Shown here piece by piece: positions 54,901 to 62,391 of a DNA stretch of 64,000 bases (position 1 is its first letter; each line of letters begins with the position of its first letter). The stretch is from assembly GCA_003599275.1 (NCBI GenBank), contig QZJG01000005.1:27993-91992 (forward strand), in the 5' to 3' direction. The DNA comes from Nitrospiraceae bacterium. GTDB lineage: Bacteria; Nitrospirota; Thermodesulfovibrionia; UBA6902. The position numbers and the translations under genes were made by a program. Below the pieces are notes generated by a model. The model was given only the letters and a program-made list of their open reading frames with translations. It was not told where the DNA came from and did not search any database.

Positions 54901-56486
54901 TTCAAAGGCTGGCTGCCGTCCCTGACGCTGCGAATGAGTTTTGTCAGGGGATGGCTCGGATCGACCTCGTTATGACGGTACGCGCCCAATAAAAACAAAT
55001 AAGGATGGTCATTATAATTTGCAAAGATATTTGTGATGAAGTCGAACGAGGCCACGTCGCACCACTGAAGGTCGTCAATGAAGAGCGTCAGCGGGTTCTC
55101 CTCGCTCGCAAGGCAGGTCAGGAACCGGTCGAATATGTCATGGAACCTGTTGAGCGATTCCACCGGCGGCAACTGCTTCACCCCCGGCTGGACGCCTATT
55201 AGTATCTCAAGCTCCGGGATAACGTCCGTCAGCACCTTGCCGTTTTTGCCTACGGCCTTCAATATCTTGTTCTTCCATTGCGCGACCCTTTCGTCACTTT
55301 CGGTCAGGAAGGTGCGCATTAAATTTCTCAGGGCCTGTATGAGTGAGCTGTACGGGATGTTCTTCTGGTACACGTCGAATTTTCCGGAGGTGAAATATCC
55401 CCTGTGCTTTACAATAGGCTTTTGAAGCTCCTGAATGAGGCGCGTCTTCCCTATTCCCGACAGGCCTGAAATGAACAGTGCCCGGAATTCGCCGCGCGCC
55501 ACCTGCTCGTATTCATCGAGGATTGTCTCCGATTCCTTGTCGCGTCCCACCATCTTGGATATGAAGGTCACCCTCTGGGTCAGGAAGCGGCTTTCAAGGG
55601 GGAACTCGCGTATGGTGCCGATGGCTGAAAATTCGTCCTTGCACCGCAGGAGGTCCGTGAGCAGGGCGCTGCTGCTTTGATAACGCTTCTCAGGCTGCTT
55701 GAACATCAGCTTGGCCACTATCTTGCTCAGGGCCACCGGGATATTGGGATTTATTTCATGCACCTTCGGCGCTTCTTTGGCAAGGTGCGCGTGGATCAAT
55801 TCAAGCGGGTCATCCGAATAAAACGGGAGCCGCCCGGTCAGCATCTCATAGAACACGATGCCGAGGGAATAGAGGTCCGAGGCAAACACAACTCTATGGT
55901 TGATGCGCCCGGTCTGCTCAGGAGAAGTGTAGGCCAGCGTATCGCGGACAAAGGAGCGATCATAGATAAAATGGCTGACGTCCCTCACGTCTATCGCGCT
56001 GAAAAAATCGATCAGCCGGACGTCGAGGGTCCTGACGTCCACGAGTATGTTGTGGGGCTTGACCCCGCCGTGAATGATCCCGGCCTCATGCACCTTGTCC
56101 AGCGCCCCTGCCAGTCTGCACGCTATTGTGAAGAAATCATTCAGGGGAAAAATAGGGACACATCCCATTTTTGTTTCTCCAAAATGGGATGTGTCCCTAT
56201 TTTTCATGTTATCGAGGGTCACCCCTTCAAAATAGTCCTGGGTTATGAAGCAGACCCCGTCCTTCTCGCCGAAGGAGACCGGCGTGATCACTGCCGGGTC
56301 GTTCAGCACCTTGAGGTGCTCGATCTTCTGCCTGAACTGCGCCTGCTTGTATTCCGACAGGCTGCCCGCCTTCAGGATTTTGAGCACCAGCAGCCGCGCC
56401 GGGTTTTTCTTGTGATACGCCTTGTAAATCGCCGATTGCGGGGCCTCGGCGATCTTTTCGATCAGTTCGTAGTTTGAAAGTAGCAT
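51948..56486 (-). CDS. Serine/threonine pseudokinase - AAA ATPase - TPR-like - GAF protein
   Basis: The N-terminal protein-kinase fold (about 1-270) keeps the ATP Lys (V-L-K-I-L). It lacks a Gly-rich loop, reads H-G-G-V-K-P-H-N where H-R-D-x-K-P-x-N is expected, and reads D-F-F for D-F-G, so it is probably inactive. An AAA/NACHT-like ATPase follows (Walker A G-L-S-G-I-G-K-T), then a long helical TPR-like region and a GAF domain. Many family members continue into a histidine kinase; this one stops right after GAF (G-L-I-S-P-I) inside a repeat, so the kinase part may have been lost. ATG 56486 (GGAG upstream) is used; a TTG at 56585 would add 33 repeat-encoded residues. Two repeats are read in frame within it (52293-52385 and 56148-56204). 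Confidence 0.88.
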   Translation of the reverse strand: MLLSNYELIEKIAEAPQSAIYKAYHKKNPARLLVLKILKAGSLSEYKQAQFRQKIEHLKVLNDPAVITPVSFGEKDGVCFITQDYFEGVTLDNMKNRDTSHFGETKMGCVPIFPLNDFFTIACRLAGALDKVHEAGIIHGGVKPHNILVDVRTLDVRLIDFFSAIDVRDVSHFIYDRSFVRDTLAYTSPEQTGRINHRVVFASDLYSLGIVFYEMLTGRLPFYSDDPLELIHAHLAKEAPKVHEINPNIPVALSKIVAKLMFKQPEKRYQSSSALLTDLLRCKDEFSAIGTIREFPLESRFLTQRVTFISKMVGRDKESETILDEYEQVARGEFRALFISGLSGIGKTRLIQELQKPIVKHRGYFTSGKFDVYQKNIPYSSLIQALRNLMRTFLTESDERVAQWKNKILKAVGKNGKVLTDVIPELEILIGVQPGVKQLPPVESLNRFHDIFDRFLTCLASEENPLTLFIDDLQWCDVASFDFITNIFANYNDHPYLFLLGAYRHNEVDPSHPLTKLIRSVRDGSQPLKEIRLEPLKPQHCHEMVSYILDSPRPQTRSLADFINTLSEGNPLFVSESLSYLHNEDLLFLDSDRQWRWDLDKIRQSNMPTTVVALFSSKIRRLPPDLVALLEYCACMGNTFSPTEISAIRDITLLGTFEMLKPALGQGLLMENKNQLQFIHDRVQEAVLSAIPAKRRREIHREVGSYLLSAVPPGAELEKLDNLFTIVSHLHLGKEEHPDKDTAYFLSDINYHAGNKALDSLATEAANEYFSISRELLPQDCWEEAYYESTFKIYKKAAKTELMCGNYGNSERLLTQLLDHAKTDLDKAECLAEQTTSLSSIGNFIKAIETANRGLAYFNKAIPESADEADKRRAELMSAIASKNVDVWDTILNMPFTDDRKSKIELAFYSELIPDLYMSGLVPQLYLSAAQSTQHCLAGGMDESVIYSFSIMGLQLGEQEEFEQAFKYEDLARDLSAKYPNTFGATRGMNGIVWCNMHSRSHPREIVDYCLKSIQCGKNCGDLYNAGLSYGPLMWNLQVQGADMAIIDDVAKECLQFSNRYHLSFSVGLAEAMQAGWTAPMKKDYAPVSMDEKLRKWERDNHIASAGSYYVHMALMHYYFGEYEEAERYIVGVRRYLSGLTDNVLKRQWHVFRVLNALKLYERGTGFKSKDKLLAEIRPIIKKVETWAAMGPLLKPYLAFLYAELERVTGEFKEARGLYLDAINLAHKQKYIFLEGHLNECLGEHMLQAGQFPERVYFVEAARLYGKCRAERKEINLTAKYPEYFEEEKTSYPQLEAVQASPYTLPDLDIEYLMKSSLAISAEIEQDALLKKIMNVVIESSGAQHGYLMIEEEGELFVRAESHAADKGESKSSGVKEFKESSKTPQLHNSSNSINSKLEDATDICKAVVRYVYRTGERLILNNASQEGAFKDNPEVQSMQLRSVLCLPVIKQSKMIGILYLENRLADAVFTSEKTQMTELLTSQAAISLENARLVNEMMKMEKERIGLISPI
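52293..52385. repeat. Head-to-head GAGTTT/ACTCTTTGA array inside the GAF domain
   Basis: GAGTTTA-like 7-9 base units on the left half face ACTCTTTGA-like units on the right half around a TGATG centre, giving a long imperfect hairpin. It is in frame and encodes about 31 Ser/Asn/Lys-rich residues in the GAF domain. It resembles the heptamer family at 29056-29090. Confidence 0.8.
56148..56204. repeat. 57-bp perfect palindromic element inserted in frame in the pseudokinase
   Basis: Perfect 24-bp arms (AAAAATAGGGACACATCCCA and four more bases, 56148-56171, with their complement at 56181-56204) enclose nine bases. The element is 57 bases, exactly 19 codons, and inserts about 19 residues after the kinase hinge without shifting the frame. 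REP-like palindromes with AAATAGGGACA ends are widely mobile; no transposase is nearby. Confidence 0.9.
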
Positions 56487-56543
56487 GGTTATATCTCCGT
56501 CAAAACACTCCCTCTTGTTAGAGGGGTGACAGGCTTCTAATTT

Positions 56544-56577
56544 CCCCTCTAACAAGAGGGGATTAAGGGGTGTGTTT
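56544..56577. repeat. Left inverted repeat of DUF559 cassette 2
   Basis: CCCCTCTaacaAGAGGGG followed by GGGGTGTGTTT pairs with 56943-56974. The DUF559 reading frame ends (K-H-T-P-stop) inside it. Confidence 0.85.
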
Positions 56578-56940
56578 ATTTTCAATTCCTTTCATACAAT
56601 CTTTTATATCTTCTACTACCCCATCAATATTGTTTATTACATCTTCATCTCTGTATCTCAAAATTGTTATCCCCATTTCTCTTAAACGTTGTTCTTTCTT
56701 TTTATCTTTTTCAAATACCTCTTCAAAGCCATGCGTATAACCGTCTACTTCAATGGCCAACATCAGTTTATTGCAGAAGAAATCTGTAATGTAATTTTCT
56801 ACCGGTTTTTGCCTGTGAAAGGCATAGTCCATTAGTTGTTTCCCTTTTAAGCAACTCCAAAGTTTTATTTCTGCTTTTGTACTATTATTCCTCAAGCGTC
56901 GAGCTAATTCTTTCAACTCGGAATTGTATTTAATTTTCAT
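56563..56940 (-). CDS. DUF559 (Vsr-like) endonuclease-domain protein, copy 2
   Basis: The 125-residue protein has F-H-R-Q-K-P-V-E-N-Y-I-T-D-F and L-A-I-E-V-D-G-Y-T-H, the same D...E-x-D core as copy 1, but it is otherwise diverged, so this is not a recent duplicate. Its ATG is two bases from one inverted repeat and its stop lies inside the other. It sits between two large signalling genes on the same strand. Host function, if any, is unknown. Confidence 0.87.
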   Translation of the reverse strand: MKIKYNSELKELARRLRNNSTKAEIKLWSCLKGKQLMDYAFHRQKPVENYITDFFCNKLMLAIEVDGYTHGFEEVFEKDKKKEQRLREMGITILRYRDEDVINNIDGVVEDIKDCMKGIENKHTP

Positions 56941-56942
56941 TA

Positions 56943-56974
56943 AAACACACCCCTGGCCCCTCTTTTTAGAGGGG
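56943..56974. repeat. Right inverted repeat of DUF559 cassette 2
   Basis: AAACACACCCC then CCCCTCTtttTAGAGGGG is the inverted partner of 56544-56577. Alignment needs two to three mismatches or gaps. A half copy of the cassette 1 repeat (CACCCCCACCC...GTCAAGGGGG) lies about 30 bases further out. Confidence 0.85.
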
Positions 56975-57063
56975 AAAAACTACCCACGCACATAACTTTC
57001 ATCACCCCCACCCTGCCGTCAAGGGGGAAGGAATGTCTTGCCACTTGACCCTTGATCCTGTCT

Positions 57064-60000
57064 TTACGCCTTCTCATCCAGCACTATCGTAAACTCACTC
57101 CCCTTGCCGTACTCACTCTTCATGGTGATCCGGCCTTCGAGAAGCTCGGCCAATTTTTGGCTCAGGTACAGGCCCAGCCCCGTGCCTTCATACTTGCGGG
57201 AGCTTGAGGTGTCCACCTGGGTGAAGGCATGGAACAGCCTTTGCTGATCTTCGGGTTTGATGCCAATGCCGGTGTCTATCACGCTCAGCTCGGTGCGCTG
57301 GGCGCCGTTGTAACTGTAGCGGCGAAGCTCAAGCCTCACTTCTCCTTTTTGGGTGAACTTGATCGCATTATAAGTCAGGTTGAGCAGTATCTGGCTGATA
57401 GCGCGGCGGTCCGTGCCTACTATCACGTCCTGGTCCGGCATCCTGTAGTACAGCTTGAGCCCCTTGCTTTCCGCCAAAGGCCGCAGCGTGTTGGTGACTT
57501 CCTGCACTACAGCCTGGCAGGAGACCGGCTCCGTTTGTATCTCTATCTTGCCTGATTCGATCTTTGCAAGGTCCAACAGGTCATTGATCAAAAGGAGCAG
57601 GTGCTTGGCGCTTGTTGAAACATTCGTCAATTGGTTTTCCTGGTCTGTTGTCAGCGGCCCCGGCAGCTTCATAAGCAGCGTGCCGGTGAAGCCTATGATC
57701 GCGTTCAGCGGCGTGCGTAATTCATGACTCATGCTTGCAAGGAACCGGTCCTTGGCAAGGTTGGCGTTTTCCATTTCCTCGCTCTTCTCCTGCAGGGTCT
57801 GCTCAAACCGCTTGCGCTCAGTAACGTCACGCGCCGCAGCGAACACGCCCTGCAGCTTGCCGTCCCGGTCTGCAAACGTTGTCGCGTTATAACTGACGAC
57901 CGTCTCCCGGCCCTGCTTGCTGCTGGCGGTAAGCTCGTAGTTTGTGACCTTGCCCTCGCGCAGCACCAGCCGGATGCCATCCTCCGCGCGGCTGGGGTCT
58001 GTGAAGTAATTCTTGAAAGGCGTGCCTATCAGCTCCTCACGGGTATGGCCGGTTAGCGCCTCCATCTGCTGGTTGACGTCCGTGACCAGGCCGACTGGGT
58101 CGGTGGTCATCAGCGCGTCTATGTTGGATTCAATTAGAGAACGTGAATAGAACTGCTGGTCGCGGAGCTGCTGCTCCAGCTTCTTCTGCTCGGTAATGTC
58201 ACGGGCTGCTGCAAGTATGCCGATCTGTTTGCCTGCGGCATCGGAGAACACGCCGGCGTTGAAGCTGACCGGTATCCTCCTGTTCTGGCGCGTGATAAGC
58301 ACCAGCTCGTATCCAAGGACCCGCGCCTGGGAGAGGGTCTGCTGCACGCCGGCATTGGCGCGGGCAGGCTCTGTGAAATAAGGCGAGAACATGGAATTTA
58401 TAAGGTGCTTGCGGGAATAACCCGTCAGGCGCGTCGCTTCCTCATTAACGTCGGTTATCACCCCGTCAGGCGCGATAGCAAAGAGCGCGTCCGCGCTCGC
58501 CTCGATCAGTGAACGGTTGTAGGCCTGTTGATCGACAAGCTGTGTTTGCAGTCTCGCTTGTTGGCTGATGTCACGGGCGCTGGCGAATATTCCCTGCATC
58601 CTGCCATCTGCAGCGCGGAACACCGAGGCGTTGAATGAGACCGTGGACTTTTTGCCGGTCTTGGTCTTTAACACAAGGTCATAGTTGGTGACCACGCCCT
58701 CTGCGATGGTGCGCTTGACGCCCATGCTGGCGCGGAGGGGATCGGTGAAATAGTTTTTAAACTGCGTGCCGATCAGGTCTTCGCGGGGATAGCCGGTCAT
58801 GCGGCACATCTGCTCATTCACATCTGTAATGAACCCTTCGGGATCGACCGTGATAAGACCGTCAACGGACGATTCGATAAGACCGCGCAGGTAGGTCTGC
58901 TGCTCCTGCAATTGCTCATTGAGGCGCACGCGGTCGGTGATGTCACGGGCGCTGGCGAATATACCTTTGACATTTCCGGACGGGTCTTTAAACACCGAGG
59001 CGTTGAACGACACCTGCAACAGCCTGCGGGTGCGGCTGATCAGGGTCAGCGCGTATTCCGTAACAACGCCTTTGTCAAAGGTCTCTCTTACCCCGGAAAG
59101 GGCCAGGGCCGGCTCGGTAAAGTAATCGGCAAACGGCGTGCCTATCAATTCAGCGCGGTTGTAGCCGCTCATCTGGCACATACGGTCATTAACGTCGCTG
59201 ATTATCCCGTCAGGGTCAACCGTGATAAGACCGTCGACCGAGGCCTCGATCAGACCCCTGTTATAGGCCTGTGATTCACGGAGCTGCTGCTCAAGCTTCT
59301 TCTGCTCTGTAATGTCACGGGCCGCGGCGAACACGCCCTGCAGCTTGCCTTCCCTGTCGTTAAAGGTTGTGGCGTTATAGGAGACGACCGTTTCCTTGCC
59401 CTCTTTTGCGCGGGCGGTCAGCTCGTAGTTTGTGACCTTGCCTTCGCGCACAACGAGCTTGATGCCCTCCTCAGCGCGCTGCGGGTCCGTGAAAAAGTTT
59501 TTAAAAGGCGCGCCGATAAGATCTTCACGGGTAAAGCCCGTCAGGCCTTCCATCTGATAGTTTACGTCGGTGATTATGCCCAGCGGGTCGGTGGTCATCA
59601 GGGCGTCTATGTTGGATTCAATAAGTGAACGGGTATAAAACTGTGACGCATTCAACTGGGACTCCAGCTTCTTCTGGTCAGTAATGTCACGGGCGCTGGC
59701 GAATATGCCGCGCACCTTGTTGGATGCGTCTTTAAATATAGCGGCGTTGAATGAGACAGGCACCAATTGCCCGTCCGCGGCCTGGAGGGTCAAAACGTAG
59801 TTGGTGACCGAACCCTCATTAAACGTGAAGCGCACGCCTTCCGCCGCGCGCTCGCGCTCTTTGAAATATGCCGGGAATGAAGAGCCGATGAGCTGGTTTC
59901 TCCGTCTGCCCGCCATGCGGCACATGGTCTCGTTGACGTCCGTGATCGTCATGTCTTCGTCGACCGTGACCAGGCCGTCCACGCTGGCCTCGATAAGACC

Positions 60001-62025
60001 CCTGTTGTACGTCCGCTCATCGCTGAGCTGTCCCTGCAGCCGCGACTGGTCGGTAATGTCACGGGCGCTGGCGAAAATACCGCGCACCGCGCCGGACTCG
60101 TCTTTAAATATGGCGGCGTTGAATGAAACAAGCTGCTCGCTGCCTTCCCTGGTGTGAAGGGTCAATTCATAGTTTGTGACCGCGCCTTTATCAAGGGTCA
60201 GCCTGACGCCCTCGGCAGCGCGCTTTGAATCAGTGAAATAACCGGGGAACGGCGTGCCGACAAGCTCCTGCCGCGAATAACCCGACATGCGGCACATGGT
60301 CTCGTTGACGTCAGTGATGTTCAGCATCGGATCGACCGTGATAAGACCATCGAGGGAGGCCTCGATGAGACCCCTGTTATATGCGCGCTCTTCAGAGAGC
60401 TGGGTCTGGAGCCGCGACTGCTCGGTAATGTCACGGGCGCTGGCGAATATGCCTTTGACGCCGCCTGTGGGATCTTTAAACACCGAGGCATTGAACGAGA
60501 CGACCAGCTTCTGCCCCTCACGTGTGGCCATTGTCAGGGCGTAATCCGTGACCACGCCTTTATCAAAGGTCTGCCTGACCCCGGAATCCGCGCTCTCGCT
60601 GTCTACAAAATAATCTATAAACGGGGTGCCGATAAGCTCCTCGCGCGTATAACCCGTCATCTGGCACATACGGGCATTGACGTCGGAGATGGAGCCCGTG
60701 GGATCAACGGTGATGAGTCCGTCGACCGAGGCCTCGATAAGACCCCTGTTGTAAGCCTGTGAATCGCGAAGTCTCTGCTCAAGTCCCTTCTGCTCGGTGA
60801 TGTCACGGGCCGCGGCGAACACGCCCTGGAGCCTGCCCTTTGCATCGCGGAAGGTCGAGGCGTTATAGGAAACGACCGTCATCTGGCCGGTCTTTGAAAG
60901 CGCCGTCAATTCATAGTTTGTGACCTTGCCTTCGCGCAACACCAGCTTGATGCCTTCTTCGGCGCGCTGGGGGTCCGTGAAATAATTCTTGAAAGGAGAG
61001 CCGATAAGCTCGTCCCGCGTATAACCTGTCAGGGTCACCATCTGCTTATTTACGTCCGAGATGATGCCCAGCGGGTCGGTGGTCATCAGGGCGTCAATGT
61101 TTGATTCGATGAGTGAACGGGTGTAGAACTGGGTTGACTTTAACTGCTCGGTCAGGCGGATTTCATCGGAGATGTCTTTTGAAATGAGGAGGTAACCGAT
61201 GGCCCGGCCCAAGGAATCGCGGCGGGGGGTGATAACGACGCGCGCCGTGAAAAGCTCACCGTTTTTGCGGCGGCGGTTGATCGTGCCCTCCCACTTGCCG
61301 TTATGCAGGGCCGCTTCGAGTATCTCTCTCGGTTTACCTGAGGCAACGTCTTCGTCTGTATGGAGGATTGAAGAATTCTGCCGTCCTACAACTTCTTCAG
61401 GCTCATAACCATACAGACGCCGCGCGCCCTCATTCCAGAGCAGTATCTTGCCGTCAAGGTCTTTACCGATGACCGAATACTCGGTGGATGATTCAAGGAT
61501 ATTCGTGATGAAGTCCACCGCCTCCTGGGCATTGCTCACGATGGCGCTGTCAAACAGCTTTGCCTTCCGCATCTCCTCGCTGAAGCGCTGCTCCCTGGAT
61601 ACGTCCTTCGATATCAATAGAAAACCGACCGCCTGTCCTGACTCGTCCCGCCTTGGCGTTATAACAACGCGCGCGGTGAAGATCTCGCCGTTTTTGCGGC
61701 GGCGGTTGATCGTGCCTTCCCACTTGCCCTCGCGCATGGCCGCGTCCATGATCTGGCGGGGCCGGCCCGCCTTGACGTCATCCTCCGTATGAAGGATGGA
61801 GGAATTGGCCTTGCTCACCACTTCTTCCGGATCATAGCCGTAAATTCGGCGCGCGCCCTCGTTCCACAGCAGGATTTTCCCATCGAGGTCTTTGCCGATG
61901 ATGGAATACTCTGTCGAGGATTGAAGGAGGTTCGCCATGAAATCCATGGCATCGCGCGTTTGCTTGAGCTCTTCGGAGCTGAATAACTTGGTGGTGCTGG
62001 AGTTCTTCACGACCTTTTTGTCCAT
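57064..62025 (-). CDS. Giant soluble histidine kinase with eleven PAS domains
   Basis: The 1653-residue protein has two PAS domains of one type (about 25-280, with Y-S-(I/V)-I-G-K-D-L-D-G-K), nine PAS domains of a second type of about 124 residues each (R-G-L-I-E-A-S-V-D-G-L...A-R-D-I-T), then HisKA (M-S-H-E-L-R-T-P-L-N) and HATPase (N-A-I-K-F, D-T-G-I-G-I, G-T-G-L-G-L). There is no membrane segment. PAS copies 3, 7 and 11 are nearly alike, as are 4 and 8, so a block of four PAS units was duplicated. GGAGG precedes ATG 62025. Ligands are unknown, and no receiver is fused. It heads the minus-strand signalling island. Confidence 0.95.
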   Translation of the reverse strand: MDKKVVKNSSTTKLFSSEELKQTRDAMDFMANLLQSSTEYSIIGKDLDGKILLWNEGARRIYGYDPEEVVSKANSSILHTEDDVKAGRPRQIMDAAMREGKWEGTINRRRKNGEIFTARVVITPRRDESGQAVGFLLISKDVSREQRFSEEMRKAKLFDSAIVSNAQEAVDFITNILESSTEYSVIGKDLDGKILLWNEGARRLYGYEPEEVVGRQNSSILHTDEDVASGKPREILEAALHNGKWEGTINRRRKNGELFTARVVITPRRDSLGRAIGYLLISKDISDEIRLTEQLKSTQFYTRSLIESNIDALMTTDPLGIISDVNKQMVTLTGYTRDELIGSPFKNYFTDPQRAEEGIKLVLREGKVTNYELTALSKTGQMTVVSYNASTFRDAKGRLQGVFAAARDITEQKGLEQRLRDSQAYNRGLIEASVDGLITVDPTGSISDVNARMCQMTGYTREELIGTPFIDYFVDSESADSGVRQTFDKGVVTDYALTMATREGQKLVVSFNASVFKDPTGGVKGIFASARDITEQSRLQTQLSEERAYNRGLIEASLDGLITVDPMLNITDVNETMCRMSGYSRQELVGTPFPGYFTDSKRAAEGVRLTLDKGAVTNYELTLHTREGSEQLVSFNAAIFKDESGAVRGIFASARDITDQSRLQGQLSDERTYNRGLIEASVDGLVTVDEDMTITDVNETMCRMAGRRRNQLIGSSFPAYFKERERAAEGVRFTFNEGSVTNYVLTLQAADGQLVPVSFNAAIFKDASNKVRGIFASARDITDQKKLESQLNASQFYTRSLIESNIDALMTTDPLGIITDVNYQMEGLTGFTREDLIGAPFKNFFTDPQRAEEGIKLVVREGKVTNYELTARAKEGKETVVSYNATTFNDREGKLQGVFAAARDITEQKKLEQQLRESQAYNRGLIEASVDGLITVDPDGIISDVNDRMCQMSGYNRAELIGTPFADYFTEPALALSGVRETFDKGVVTEYALTLISRTRRLLQVSFNASVFKDPSGNVKGIFASARDITDRVRLNEQLQEQQTYLRGLIESSVDGLITVDPEGFITDVNEQMCRMTGYPREDLIGTQFKNYFTDPLRASMGVKRTIAEGVVTNYDLVLKTKTGKKSTVSFNASVFRAADGRMQGIFASARDISQQARLQTQLVDQQAYNRSLIEASADALFAIAPDGVITDVNEEATRLTGYSRKHLINSMFSPYFTEPARANAGVQQTLSQARVLGYELVLITRQNRRIPVSFNAGVFSDAAGKQIGILAAARDITEQKKLEQQLRDQQFYSRSLIESNIDALMTTDPVGLVTDVNQQMEALTGHTREELIGTPFKNYFTDPSRAEDGIRLVLREGKVTNYELTASSKQGRETVVSYNATTFADRDGKLQGVFAAARDVTERKRFEQTLQEKSEEMENANLAKDRFLASMSHELRTPLNAIIGFTGTLLMKLPGPLTTDQENQLTNVSTSAKHLLLLINDLLDLAKIESGKIEIQTEPVSCQAVVQEVTNTLRPLAESKGLKLYYRMPDQDVIVGTDRRAISQILLNLTYNAIKFTQKGEVRLELRRYSYNGAQRTELSVIDTGIGIKPEDQQRLFHAFTQVDTSSSRKYEGTGLGLYLSQKLAELLEGRITMKSEYGKGSEFTIVLDEKA

Positions 62026-62056
62026 TAAAGTACCTCCGTTTATTAAATAAAACTTT

Positions 62057-62203
62057 TAGCCACAGAGGGCACAGAGAATGACTGAATTTATCCACAGATT
62101 ACACAGATTGTCACAGATTTTTTTAAAAGAATTCTCATTTCTTTTATCTGTGAAATCTGTGGACTAATATTTTCTTCTCTGTGCCTCTGTGCCTCTGTGG
62201 TTA
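62057..62203. repeat. Nested CACAGAG inverted repeat
   Basis: Outer arms TAGCCACAGAGGGCACAGAG (62057-62076) and CTCTGTGCCTCTGTGG with flanks (62177-62203), and inner arms TCCACAGATT (62091-62100) and AATCTGTGGA (62154-62163), form a long hairpin. It fills the spacer between the divergent giant kinase and the DHH-CBS gene. No gene is seen in 62026-62391. Confidence 0.85.
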
Positions 62204-62391
62204 AATTCTGACTTGCGTATTCTAAACTTTACAATAACTTTTTCAGGAAATTCAAGTGCTCGAATTTATTGCTAAAAATAGCAAATAAAGAGATATTTGG
62301 TAAGAAGTATATCACATATTTTCGACTTGTCAACTCCCCATGTCCCTGACCTGTATCATAAGGGCCGGACTTGGATTATAATTGATGCAGC

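Noticed and set aside
56487..56585. N-terminal extension of the pseudokinase protein
   Set aside because: The extra residues are encoded by the inverted repeat of DUF559 cassette 2, whereas ATG 56486 has a GGAG site.
62057..62203. CRISPR-like repeats (CACAGAG units)
   Set aside because: The units form nested inverted repeats and not direct repeats with unique spacers, and no cas genes are near.
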